From positions 1 to 64,000 of the forward strand of contig NCHQ01000022.1 of assembly GCA_002281855.1 (NCBI GenBank): DNA of 64,000 nucleotides. The letters are read 5' to 3'. The notes under the pieces were generated by a model that was given only the letters and a program-made list of their open reading frames with translations, was not told where the DNA came from and did no database searches. Below, piece after piece: positions 42,500 through 49,815 of this stretch. The position numbers and the translations under genes were made by a program. This DNA comes from Rhodospirillales bacterium 24-66-33 (GTDB lineage Bacteria > Pseudomonadota > Alphaproteobacteria > Reyranellales > Reyranellaceae). How positions within the stretch are numbered: position 1 is the stretch's first letter; each line of letters begins with the position of its first letter.

Positions 42500-43378
42500 A
42501 TGAAGAACGCCCCTCGCTTCCCCTCGCGATGGGCCGGCCGGATGCACACGCTGGGTACAATGGCGGTGCTGTCGGTCGCGCTCGGCGCCTGCAACACCGT
42601 CATGGGTGCCCGCGAAGGCACCATGGAATATCCCGGCTCCGCCGCCGGCCCCAACGCCGTTCCGGTCTACGTCGTGAAGGACAAGGACACGGTCGATGGC
42701 CTGTCGCGCCGCTATGGCGTGCCGTCGCAGACCATCATCGACCGCAACAACCTCAAGGCGCCGTACACGATCAAGCCCGGCCAGTCGCTCGCCATGCCAG
42801 GCGCCCGCTTCGTGCCGGACAGCTACGGCGAGCCCGCCAGCCAGCAGACCGCCGCCGCCAATCCCAACGCGCCGTCCTCGGTGAAGCGCGAAGGCCTGGC
42901 GCCGCCGCCGGGCGCGCAGGGCGAAGCGCCGCGCTCCGCCGCACCCGCGGGCGAGCCCACGCCGCTCAGCAAGACTTCGGTGACCGTGCCGGCCACGCCG
43001 CCGGCGCGGATGATCTGGCCGGTCCACGGCAAGGTCGTCTCGGGCTACGGCACGTCGGGCGGCCAGAAGAACGACGGCATCGACATCGCCGCGGCCAAGG
43101 GCACCCCCGTGAAGGCCGCCGAGGGCGGCAAGGTCGTCTATGCCGGCGGCGAGGTTGCCAAGATGGGCAACCTGCTCCTGATCGAACATTCCGGCGGCTA
43201 CATCACGGCCTACGGCAACAACGAAGAGCTGCTCGTGAAGAAGGGCGACACGGTCAAGAAGGGCCAGACCATCGCCAAGGTCGGCAATTCCGGCGGAACG
43301 GCCGAGCCGCAGCTCCATTTCGAGGTCCGCCGCTCCGGCAAGACCATCGATCCGAGGACGGTGCTCGGCGCGCAATAG
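42500..43378 (+). CDS. nlpD: NlpD-like LysM/M23 lipoprotein (amidase activator)
   Basis: A 292-residue lipoprotein with the lipobox VALGAC near 30, a LysM domain from about 55 (VYVVKDKDTVDGLSRRYGVP, ending in IKPGQSLAMPG), a Pro/Ala-rich linker, and a C-terminal M23 (LytM) domain. The metal ligands are degenerate: the first His is Asn (KNDGIDIA), the His of the YxH motif is Asn (AYGNNEE), and the HxH is QLHF. This pattern is that of NlpD/EnvC proteins, which activate cell-wall amidases rather than cut peptidoglycan. ATG at 42500 is chosen over 42482 for a better signal. It follows surE-pcm as in gamma-proteobacteria. Confidence 0.85.
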   Translation: MKNAPRFPSRWAGRMHTLGTMAVLSVALGACNTVMGAREGTMEYPGSAAGPNAVPVYVVKDKDTVDGLSRRYGVPSQTIIDRNNLKAPYTIKPGQSLAMPGARFVPDSYGEPASQQTAAANPNAPSSVKREGLAPPPGAQGEAPRSAAPAGEPTPLSKTSVTVPATPPARMIWPVHGKVVSGYGTSGGQKNDGIDIAAAKGTPVKAAEGGKVVYAGGEVAKMGNLLLIEHSGGYITAYGNNEELLVKKGDTVKKGQTIAKVGNSGGTAEPQLHFEVRRSGKTIDPRTVLGAQ

Positions 43379-43428
43379 GCCTGTGGACGTTCTTCCTTAC
43401 GGCGCTCCCGGACATCGCGGCGCTTAGC

Positions 43429-43480
43429 GGCTTGTAACCAAGCCGCGGCCTGACGCTCGCGGGCCGAGCTTCGCTCGGCC
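43429..43480. repeat. R3 core in inverse orientation plus a nearby hairpin
   Basis: GGCTTGTAACCAAGCC (43430-43445 region) is the reverse complement of the R3 core found at 45894 and 54704. About 15 bases on, GGCCGAGCTTCGCTCGGCC forms an eight-pair hairpin that ends at the stop codon of the DUF1491 gene. The region lies between the nlpD stop and the convergent DUF1491 stop. Confidence 0.7.
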
Positions 43481-43815
43481 TAAACCACCTTCCCGATCAT
43501 CTTGTACTCGCCCTTGCGGTCCTCGATTTCGAGGACCCAGAGGTCGGGATCGCGGGCGACTTGGCGGGCGATGTAGGCGTCGGCTTCGGGCTCGCTGACG
43601 GGCGAGGGGCCGGTGCCGCGGCTCCACGCCGCCTCATCGTCGAGCGTGCTGGTCTGGGTGAACACGGTCACGCCCGCCTCGAAGCGGTTGATCTTCAGCA
43701 GCACGGTTCCGACATCGGGATCGCCGCGCCGCACGACGGCTGCGGGAATGAACGCGCGGTCGCACAGGCGTATCTGCGCGCTGACCCAGAGTCCGGTGGT
43801 GAGCCCCATTACCAT
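43480..43815 (-). CDS. DUF1491 family protein
   Basis: A 111-residue protein of the alphaproteobacterial DUF1491 family, function unknown. Recognisable segments are LWVSAQIRLCDRAFIPAAVV, RRGDPDVGTVLLKINRFEAG, the WSRGTGPSPVSEPEADAYIA stretch and DPDLWVLEIEDRKG. ATGs at 43815 and 43809 are both possible; the first is given. The frame is open much further upstream, but that would run through the divergent Uup gene. It is convergent with nlpD and divergent from uup, sharing a promoter region that holds 23-bp tandem repeats. Confidence 0.8.
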   Translation of the reverse strand: MVMGLTTGLWVSAQIRLCDRAFIPAAVVRRGDPDVGTVLLKINRFEAGVTVFTQTSTLDDEAAWSRGTGPSPVSEPEADAYIARQVARDPDLWVLEIEDRKGEYKMIGKVV

Positions 43816-43849
43816 GAGGCTTTCATGAAGCGCGCCGTCCGGCCCGTCA

Positions 43850-43918
43850 AACCCGGGCTTCGCCCTTGCCCCAACGCGGGCTTCGCCCTTGCCCCAACCC
43901 GGGCTTCGCCCTTGCCGA
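43850..43918. repeat. Three 23-bp tandem repeats
   Basis: Units start at 43850, 43873 and 43896, with the shared core GCGGGCTTCGCCCTTGCC or CCGGGCTTCGCCCTTGCC. Each unit contains GGGCTTCGCCC, a small hairpin. They lie in the gap between the divergent DUF1491 and uup genes, so they fall in or near the leader of uup and the promoter region of both. The last unit differs at its end. Confidence 0.9.
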
Positions 43919-43950
43919 GGCGGACGGGTTCGGCCAATACAGCCCGCTCC

Positions 43951-45759
43951 ATGGCCGATCCTCCTCTCCTTGCGCTCAGCGGCATCCGCTTCCATCTCGG
44001 CGACCAGACCATCCTGGCCGGCGTCGATCTCGGCATCGCGCCGGGCGGGCGCCTGTCGCTGGTCGGCCGCAACGGCGCCGGCAAGTCGACCCTGCTGCGC
44101 ATCCTGGCGGGCGCGCCGATCGCCGATTCCGGCGAGCGCTTCGCCCAGCCCGGCGCCACCGTCGCCACCCTGCCGCAGGAGCCGGATTTTTCCGGACATG
44201 CCACGGTGGCCGACTACGTCGCCTCCGCCCTCACCGATTCGCTGGGGCCGGACGATTATCGCGTCGCCGCCATCCTCGAGGACATGAAGCTCGACAGCGG
44301 GCGCGATCCGACCGCCCTGTCGGGCGGCGAGGCGCGTCGCGCAGCGCTCGCGCGCGTGCTGATCGGCGAGCCCGACGTCATGCTGCTCGATGAGCCGACC
44401 AACCATCTCGACCTGCCGACCATCGAATGGCTGGAGGAGAAGCTCTCCCGGTGGCGCGGCGCCTACGTGCTGGTGAGCCATGACCGGCGCTTCCTCACCA
44501 ATCTGTCTCGCGCCGTGCTGTGGCTCGACCGCGGCATCGTGCGCCGCCTCGACAAGGGCTATGGCGAGTTCGAGTCCTGGTCGAGCGACATCATCGAGCG
44601 CGAGGCGACGGAGCGGCACAAGCTCGACCGGCTGATCGAGCGCGAGACCGAGTGGGCGGGCAAGTCGATCCGCGCCCGCCGCACGCGCAACGAGGGCCGC
44701 CTGCGCGCGCTCAATGCCCTTCGCCAGCAGCGCAGCCAGCAGATCGGCCCGGTCGGCCGCGCCTCGATCGAGGCCGGCAGCGCCGAGGCCTCGGGCGCGC
44801 TGGTCGTGACCGCGCGCAACATAACCAAGCGCTGGGGCGACAAGCCCATCGTCGAGGATTTCTCGACCCGCATCTTCCGCAAGAACCGCATCGGCCTGAT
44901 CGGTCCGAACGGCGCTGGCAAGACGACCTTGCTCAAGATGCTGATGGGCGAACTCGAGCCCGACAGTGGCACGGTGAAGCTGGGCTCGAACCTGATGCCG
45001 GTGGTGATCGACCAGCGCCGCATCGGCCTCGATCCCGACAAGACGCCGTGGGAGACGCTGGCCGACCGCAATGACCATGTGCTGGTGCGCGGTCACCTCA
45101 CCCACGTGATGACCTATCTGCGCGAGTATCTGTTCCGCGACGAGCAGGCGCGCCAGCCGGTGCGCACCCTCTCGGGTGGCGAGCGCAACCGCCTGCTGCT
45201 GGCCAAGGCGCTGGCCGCGCCTTCGAACATGATCGTGCTCGACGAGCCGACCAACGATCTCGATGCCGACACGCTCGACCTGCTGCAGGAGGCGCTCGAC
45301 GATTACGACGGCACCGTCCTGCTGGTGAGCCACGACCGCGACTTCCTCGATCGTCTCGTCACCTCGACCATCGTGCTCGAAGGCGACGGCACGGCGACCG
45401 AATATGCCGGTGGCTACAGCGACTACGTGGCTCAGCGCGGCCCGCGCGTGGAGCCGACCGGCGTTACGCCGTCGCGCGCGAAGGACAAGCCGGCCGTGCC
45501 AAAGGCTGCAGCGCAGGGCAAGGCCCGCCTCGGCTACAAGCGCGAACGCGCCCTGGTCGAACTGCCGAAGAAGATCGAGGCCCTGCAGGCCGAGATCGCC
45601 ACGCTACAAAAGGCGCTGGCCGATCCCGACCTCTACCGTCGCGATCCCAAGTCCTTCCAGACCAAGACCGCCCGCATCGGCACCGCCCAGGCCGAGATCG
45701 AGACTGCCGAGACGGAATGGCTCGAACTCGAGATGCTGCGCGAGGAACTGAGCGGCTAG
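43951..45759 (+). CDS. uup: ABC-F ATPase Uup
   Basis: A 602-residue protein with two ABC domains and no membrane segment. Walker A motifs are GRNGAGKST near 40 and GPNGAGKTT near 325; signatures are LSGGEARR and LSGGERNR; Walker B motifs are DEPTNHLD and DEPTNDLD. The linker has the ABC-F-typical ERETEWAGKSIRARRTRNE stretch. A C-terminal coiled coil (about 535-602, ELPKKIEALQAEIATLQKAL) marks the Uup branch, which affects ribosome function and transposon excision. The ATG at 43951 starts MADPPLLALSGIRFHLGDQT; the upstream tandem repeats are in frame but not part of the family. Confidence 0.92.
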   Translation: MADPPLLALSGIRFHLGDQTILAGVDLGIAPGGRLSLVGRNGAGKSTLLRILAGAPIADSGERFAQPGATVATLPQEPDFSGHATVADYVASALTDSLGPDDYRVAAILEDMKLDSGRDPTALSGGEARRAALARVLIGEPDVMLLDEPTNHLDLPTIEWLEEKLSRWRGAYVLVSHDRRFLTNLSRAVLWLDRGIVRRLDKGYGEFESWSSDIIEREATERHKLDRLIERETEWAGKSIRARRTRNEGRLRALNALRQQRSQQIGPVGRASIEAGSAEASGALVVTARNITKRWGDKPIVEDFSTRIFRKNRIGLIGPNGAGKTTLLKMLMGELEPDSGTVKLGSNLMPVVIDQRRIGLDPDKTPWETLADRNDHVLVRGHLTHVMTYLREYLFRDEQARQPVRTLSGGERNRLLLAKALAAPSNMIVLDEPTNDLDADTLDLLQEALDDYDGTVLLVSHDRDFLDRLVTSTIVLEGDGTATEYAGGYSDYVAQRGPRVEPTGVTPSRAKDKPAVPKAAAQGKARLGYKRERALVELPKKIEALQAEIATLQKALADPDLYRRDPKSFQTKTARIGTAQAEIETAETEWLELEMLREELSG

Positions 45760-45790
45760 AGTCTTTCCGTTTTACATTCACCCACCACCT

Positions 45791-45891
45791 GATCCTGAGG
45801 AGCCGTGCACAGCACGGCGTCTCGAAGGATGGGCAACCGATGGGGTGCGCGTGCCCACCCTTCGAGACGCTCACTGCGTTCGCTCCTCAGC
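45791..45891. repeat. Palindromic repeat family R4
   Basis: Left arm with ATCCTGAGGAGC and GGCGTCTCGAAGGATGGGC, right arm with GCCCACCCTTCGAGACGC and GCTCCTCAG, giving a bulged hairpin of about 100 bases. Only one copy is in the window. It is directly followed by an R3 element at a convergent gene junction. Similar sequences are common in Bradyrhizobium relatives as far as I recall. Confidence 0.8.
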
Positions 45892-45893
45892 TC

Positions 45894-45950
45894 AGCGGCT
45901 TGGTTACAAGCCGCGATACGCCGCCACCTCCCCATCTGAATGGGGAGGCG
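45894..45950. repeat. Palindromic repeat family R3, copy 1
   Basis: The core AGCGGCTTGGTTACAAGCCG is a palindrome, followed by ACCTCCCCATCTGAATGGGG, a second hairpin (CCTCCCCATctgaATGGGGAGG). The same two-part element recurs at 54701-54759. It ends six bases before the stop of the M20 dipeptidase gene, between convergent genes. Confidence 0.88.
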
Positions 45951-45956
45951 TAAAGA

Positions 45957-47384
45957 TCACTTCGTCTTCCGCTCGTAATGCGCCGCGATCATCAACGCGG
46001 TCGCGACCGTCACCTTCTTGCCCGTAGGAATGTGCAGGAACTCGTTCGGCCCATGTGCATTCGAGTGCGGGCCGAGCACGCCGGTGATCACGAACTGCGT
46101 CTTGGGAAACTTGTCGCCCAGCATGCCCATGAAGGGGATCGTGCCGCCTTCGCCCATGTAGGCCACCGGCTGGCCGAACGCTTCCTGCGAGGCCTCGTTC
46201 ACCGCCGTCTCCAGCCACGGCGCCAGCGGCGGCGCGTGCCAGCCGCTCTGGCCGCCTTCGCCGGCGTCGAACTCGACGGTGGCGCCATAGGGCGGATCGG
46301 ACTCCAGCGCCTTCTTCATGGCCTTCACGGCCTCCTTGGCGTCGAGCGTCGGCGGCGTGCGCACGCTGATCTTGGCCTCGGTGTAGGGCAGCAGCACGTT
46401 GCCGGCATCGACCGGCTCGGGATAGCCCGCCATGCCCACGGTCGCGAGCTGCGGCCGCCAGGTGCGGTTCAGCACCATCTGCCCGAGATCCTCGACCATC
46501 GGCTTGGTCGTGCCGGCGAACGGGAACTTGCGATAGACTTCCTCGCCCAGCACGCGCGCGGCCTCGGAGGCCTGGGCGATGCGCTGTGGCGGGATCTGCA
46601 CGAACAGCTCCGGCAGCTTCATCTCGCCGGTCGCCTCGTCCTCCAGGCGTGTGAGCAGCGCGCGCGTGATGCGGAAGGAGGAGGGCACGATTCCCGACGC
46701 GTCGCCCGAATGCACGCCCTCGTTCAGCACGCGCACCTTGAGCGTGCCGGCCGCGATGCCCCGTAATGACGTGGTGAGCCACATCCGGTCCCAGTCGCCG
46801 CAGCCCGAATCGAGGCAGACCACCAGCGACGGATCGCCGATCCGGTCGAGCAGATGGTCGACATAGAAGGGCAGGTCGTAGCTGCCGGATTCCTCGCAGC
46901 CCTCGATCATGATGACGCAGCGGGTGCGCGGGATGCCCTGCTCCTTGAGAGCCAAGAGCGCGGCGAAGCAGGCATAGATCGCGTAGCCGTCGTCGGCGCC
47001 GCCGCGGCCATAGAGCTTGTCGTCCTTGCGCACCGGGATCCAGGGCCCCATGCCCTCGGCCCAGCCCTTCATCTCGGGCTGCTTGTCGAGATGGCCGTAG
47101 AGCAGGACGGTGTCGTCGTTGTCGTCGCCCGGGATCTCGATGAAGATCAGCGGCGTACGGCCCGGCAGCCGCACCACCTCCATCGTCGCGCCCGCGAAGG
47201 CCGCCACATGCGGCCGCGCCCAGTCGGTCATCAGCGTGACCGCCTGCTCCATGTAGCCGTTCTCCTCCCACTTCGGGTCGAAGGACGGCGACTTGTTGGG
47301 GATGCGGATGTATTCGGTGAGCGACGGCAGGATCTGGTCGTCCCAGAAGCTGCCGATGAAGGTCTTGAGCTGGTCGGGGTTCAT
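45957..47384 (-). CDS. M20-family dipeptidase (carnosinase-like)
   Basis: A 475-residue zinc peptidase. Motifs in order: LLYGHLDKQPEMKGWAEGMG with the first His and Asp, LYGRGGADDGYAIYACF with the bridging Asp, MIEGCEESGSYDL with the Glu pair, CLDSGCGDWDR with the third ligand, and the late HSNAHGPNEFLHI with the final His. All ligands are intact, in contrast to the M20 gene at 10623. Family members cut dipeptides or cyclic imides in the cytoplasm. The ATG at 47384 starts MNPDQLKTFIGSFWDDQIL. It stands apart from the neighbouring two-gene unit by 44 bases. Confidence 0.88.
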   Translation of the reverse strand: MNPDQLKTFIGSFWDDQILPSLTEYIRIPNKSPSFDPKWEENGYMEQAVTLMTDWARPHVAAFAGATMEVVRLPGRTPLIFIEIPGDDNDDTVLLYGHLDKQPEMKGWAEGMGPWIPVRKDDKLYGRGGADDGYAIYACFAALLALKEQGIPRTRCVIMIEGCEESGSYDLPFYVDHLLDRIGDPSLVVCLDSGCGDWDRMWLTTSLRGIAAGTLKVRVLNEGVHSGDASGIVPSSFRITRALLTRLEDEATGEMKLPELFVQIPPQRIAQASEAARVLGEEVYRKFPFAGTTKPMVEDLGQMVLNRTWRPQLATVGMAGYPEPVDAGNVLLPYTEAKISVRTPPTLDAKEAVKAMKKALESDPPYGATVEFDAGEGGQSGWHAPPLAPWLETAVNEASQEAFGQPVAYMGEGGTIPFMGMLGDKFPKTQFVITGVLGPHSNAHGPNEFLHIPTGKKVTVATALMIAAHYERKTK

Positions 47385-47428
47385 GGGCGGAGTGTAGCGC
47401 CGGAAGTCGAGCGTGTAAGCCGCGCTAT

Positions 47429-48193
47429 CTAGCTTGAGGGCTTGTCAGAAACCCAACCGAGGCGGAGTTCGATCCCGGCGCAGGTCTTGCTGGTGGAGAT
47501 CGCTCCGGGCCTGATCACAGGCATCCCGATCTTGGTGGTGAACGCACTGAAATCCTCGAAGCATGCGGGTTTGAGCGGGGCTTCGGGTATTGCAGCAAAG
47601 GAGTGAACGAGGACGATGGCCCGTTTGCACTCGAACCGCTTGGCCTCGTAGATCGAGGCACAGGTTCGATGGAATAGTTGATAGTAGAGACCATCCGAGT
47701 CTGCGGGATCGATTTCCAGGATGCCGCAAAGGGCGTTGAAGCGTTCTCGTCGATTGCGTGTGCTTCTTTGGCGCGCTGCCGTGGCCTCGGGAGGTTCGCC
47801 CGCTTTCTCGTCGGGCTTGCCCTTGAGCCAGTCTTCCACCAACTCGCCGAATGGTTCGTCGACCTTTCCTTCAACTCCCAGAATGGCGTTGCCGCCCTTC
47901 AGCCGCACGAGGGCCAACAAATCCGTCTGGCTGGGCCTGCCTCGTGCCGGCAGTTCCGTCTCACGCTCAAAAAACCCTTCTAGCAATTCTGCGTCTCGCC
48001 ACTCGTCAGCCTGGTCGAGCACAGCTCTCACTGATGGGGGAAAGCCTTTGGCTTGAATCCAAGAAGTGGAAAGCTCGTAAGCGCTCCGTCCCTGTTTCCA
48101 GTGGAGTTCTTGCTTGCCCAGGCGCGGGATGATTTCTTCAGGCTTTTCGATGGCAATCTGAAAGTTCGGCATCGATACAATATCCTCGCCCAT
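47429..48193 (-). CDS. PD-(D/E)XK-like protein of unknown function (DUF6946-like)
   Basis: A 254-residue protein. It resembles, from memory, the DUF6946 family: HWKQGRSAYELSTSWIQAKG near 30, PSQTDLLALVRLKGGNAILG followed by VEGKVDEPFGE near 105, and YYQLFHRTCASIYEAKRFEC then IVLVHSF near 180. The Asp in SQTD and the Glu-x-Lys in VEGK form a D...ExK arrangement like the PD-(D/E)XK nuclease core. This is an inference from motif spacing. The DNA is visibly less GC-rich than its neighbours, as if acquired. A start at 48172 (MPNFQ) is also possible. It follows the HEPN-like gene by 23 bases on the same strand. Confidence 0.6.
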   Translation of the reverse strand: MGEDIVSMPNFQIAIEKPEEIIPRLGKQELHWKQGRSAYELSTSWIQAKGFPPSVRAVLDQADEWRDAELLEGFFERETELPARGRPSQTDLLALVRLKGGNAILGVEGKVDEPFGELVEDWLKGKPDEKAGEPPEATAARQRSTRNRRERFNALCGILEIDPADSDGLYYQLFHRTCASIYEAKRFECKRAIVLVHSFAAIPEAPLKPACFEDFSAFTTKIGMPVIRPGAISTSKTCAGIELRLGWVSDKPSS

Positions 48194-48216
48194 TCAAGCC
48201 AACTCAACCCAGAGTA

Positions 48217-49632
48217 TTAGACCTCCGGCAGTTTTTCACGTCCAGTCTTCTCCGTAACCTTGGAGTCTGGGACAGCGTCCGCCTTCTTCTCTGCTTCTTC
48301 CGATTTCTCCGGCTCGCTCTCCTGGGGCTTTCCTGTCTCTTCCTGGACGGGCTCTGCCGGTATTAGGGCCTCGTCCGTCACGGACTTCTCAGCGTCGTCT
48401 TTCGCTGGCTCTTCGGCTCCCATATTTGCGGACTCCTCGTCCTCGACGACGGCTCTTGCCTCTTCATTCGCGGGCGTTTCGGCTTCCGCGTTCGCAGGCT
48501 CCTCACCCTCGACGACGGCCTTTACCTCTTCTTTCGCGGGCTCTTCGGTCTCCGCGTCCGCAGGCTCCTCGTCCTCGACGACGGCTTTTGCCTCTTCTTT
48601 GATGGGCTCTTCGGCTTCCGTGTTTGAGGGACTCTCGGCCTCGTTTTCGGCAGGCTTCTCCGCTTCGTCCTTCGCCGGCGTCTCGTCCTCGGTCTTCGCA
48701 GGCTCCACCGGCTCGACATTGGCGGGATCGAACCATGTCGCTGCTTTGTCGAAAGCGGCGACGAGGGCGGCGGCTTCGGTCGGATCGACCAGGGTTTCGA
48801 AGCCGTGGAGGATGTTGTTGCGGATGCGGCGCAGCGTATCGAGCTGCCGCAGCCGGTCCTTCGACAGGTTGAAGCGCGTCGCCTCGAACAGGCTTTCCAG
48901 CGTGGCGGTCCGGTCGTCGGCCATGTCGGCCTGGCGCTTGACCTCGCGTTCGAAGTTCACGGCGGCGTTCAGCACCGCCTGGTAGGGCATCTTGAGGTCG
49001 AGCAGCTGTTTCGGCGCCAGCGCCTCCACGGGGGTCCGCTTGGTGGGGGCGTGGGCGAGGTTGCGGAACAGCGGGCGCTGGCCGTCCTCCGGCTTTTCCG
49101 GCTCGGGTTCGGGCAGGGCGCCTTGCTCCTTCAGCTCCTCGATGCCGACCCGGATGCTGACGAAATCGTTGGCGGGCTTGGGGATTGGCTTCGGCGCGGG
49201 CTTCGCGGCAGGCTCGGGGACGGGCGCCGGGGCGGGCACAGGGGCCGGCTCCTCGACCGGTTTGGCGACGGGCTCGATGATGGGCGTGAGGAGGGGCTCG
49301 ACCGTCGGCGCGGCGATGAGCACGGGCGCGGGCTCCGGTTCCTTCTCCGGCGCTTTCTCGGGGGCGGGGAGCTTCAGCGGCTCGGGGGCCGGTGCGCTGA
49401 CGGCCGCCGGTGCCGGCTGATCGCTCCGGGCGGTCCGCGCCGCGCGCAGCACCAGGCCCTGCGCCGCCAGGATGCAGAAGAACGCCACGCCGCCTGCCGT
49501 CACCCCGTCGAGCGGCATCTGCTTGGCCTGGGCCACCAGCGTGCCGTAGGCCGCGCCGCCGGCCAACGGCAGCACCAGCTCTTTCAGCACGCGTAGCGCG
49601 ATTGGCGTACTGCCAGCCTTCTTCTTGTCCAT
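48217..49632 (-). CDS. Membrane-anchored protein with HEPN-like motif and acidic tandem repeats
   Basis: A 471-residue protein I do not recognise as a whole. The start MDKKKAGSTPIALRVLKELV (ATG at 49632) leads into two hydrophobic segments (LVLPLAGGAAYGTLVAQ and GGVAFFCILAAQGLVLRAA). A Pro/Ala/Glu-rich linker follows to about 150. Residues about 175-325 are helical and include DTLRRIRNNILHGFETLVDP, where Arg-x4-His (RNNILH) matches the HEPN RNase motif. The C-terminal 150 residues are disordered and acidic, with three 22-residue tandem repeats. It could be a membrane-anchored HEPN RNase or a structural protein that uses the fold. It is divergent from prfC and co-directional with the PD-(D/E)XK-like gene. 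Confidence 0.6.
   Translation of the reverse strand: MDKKKAGSTPIALRVLKELVLPLAGGAAYGTLVAQAKQMPLDGVTAGGVAFFCILAAQGLVLRAARTARSDQPAPAAVSAPAPEPLKLPAPEKAPEKEPEPAPVLIAAPTVEPLLTPIIEPVAKPVEEPAPVPAPAPVPEPAAKPAPKPIPKPANDFVSIRVGIEELKEQGALPEPEPEKPEDGQRPLFRNLAHAPTKRTPVEALAPKQLLDLKMPYQAVLNAAVNFEREVKRQADMADDRTATLESLFEATRFNLSKDRLRQLDTLRRIRNNILHGFETLVDPTEAAALVAAFDKAATWFDPANVEPVEPAKTEDETPAKDEAEKPAENEAESPSNTEAEEPIKEEAKAVVEDEEPADAETEEPAKEEVKAVVEGEEPANAEAETPANEEARAVVEDEESANMGAEEPAKDDAEKSVTDEALIPAEPVQEETGKPQESEPEKSEEAEKKADAVPDSKVTEKTGREKLPEV
48415..48612. repeat. Three 66-bp tandem repeats (22 codons each)
   Basis: Units read on the minus strand start at 48612, 48546 and 48480 and code for variants of EEPAKEEVKAVVEGEEPANA. 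A partial fourth begins at 48414. Each unit keeps the frame, so copy number can change without breaking the gene. Confidence 0.88.
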
Positions 49633-49815
49633 CGACCCCAATCCATTCGCTCCGGCCCACGCGCGGCCGGTAAAAGCCGGCGCCCTACTAACAAACCTCG
49701 GCAGTGCGACCAAGCGCCAGGGCAAGCGGAGGGCGGGAGAGAAGCGTCCCCCGCCTCAGTTGACGCCAACGGACCTGTCCGCTACCCCCACGCCACCCCG
49801 AAGGACCCCCAAAAA

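Noticed and set aside
43850..43918. Three regular repeats considered as a CRISPR array
   Set aside because: The units abut with no spacers, and there are no cas genes.
43480..45333. Long minus-strand open frame opposite uup
   Set aside because: It mirrors the uup codons in high-GC DNA. Only its last 336 bases (DUF1491) look like a real protein; the rest has the Ala/Arg/Gly/Asp-rich make-up of an antisense shadow.
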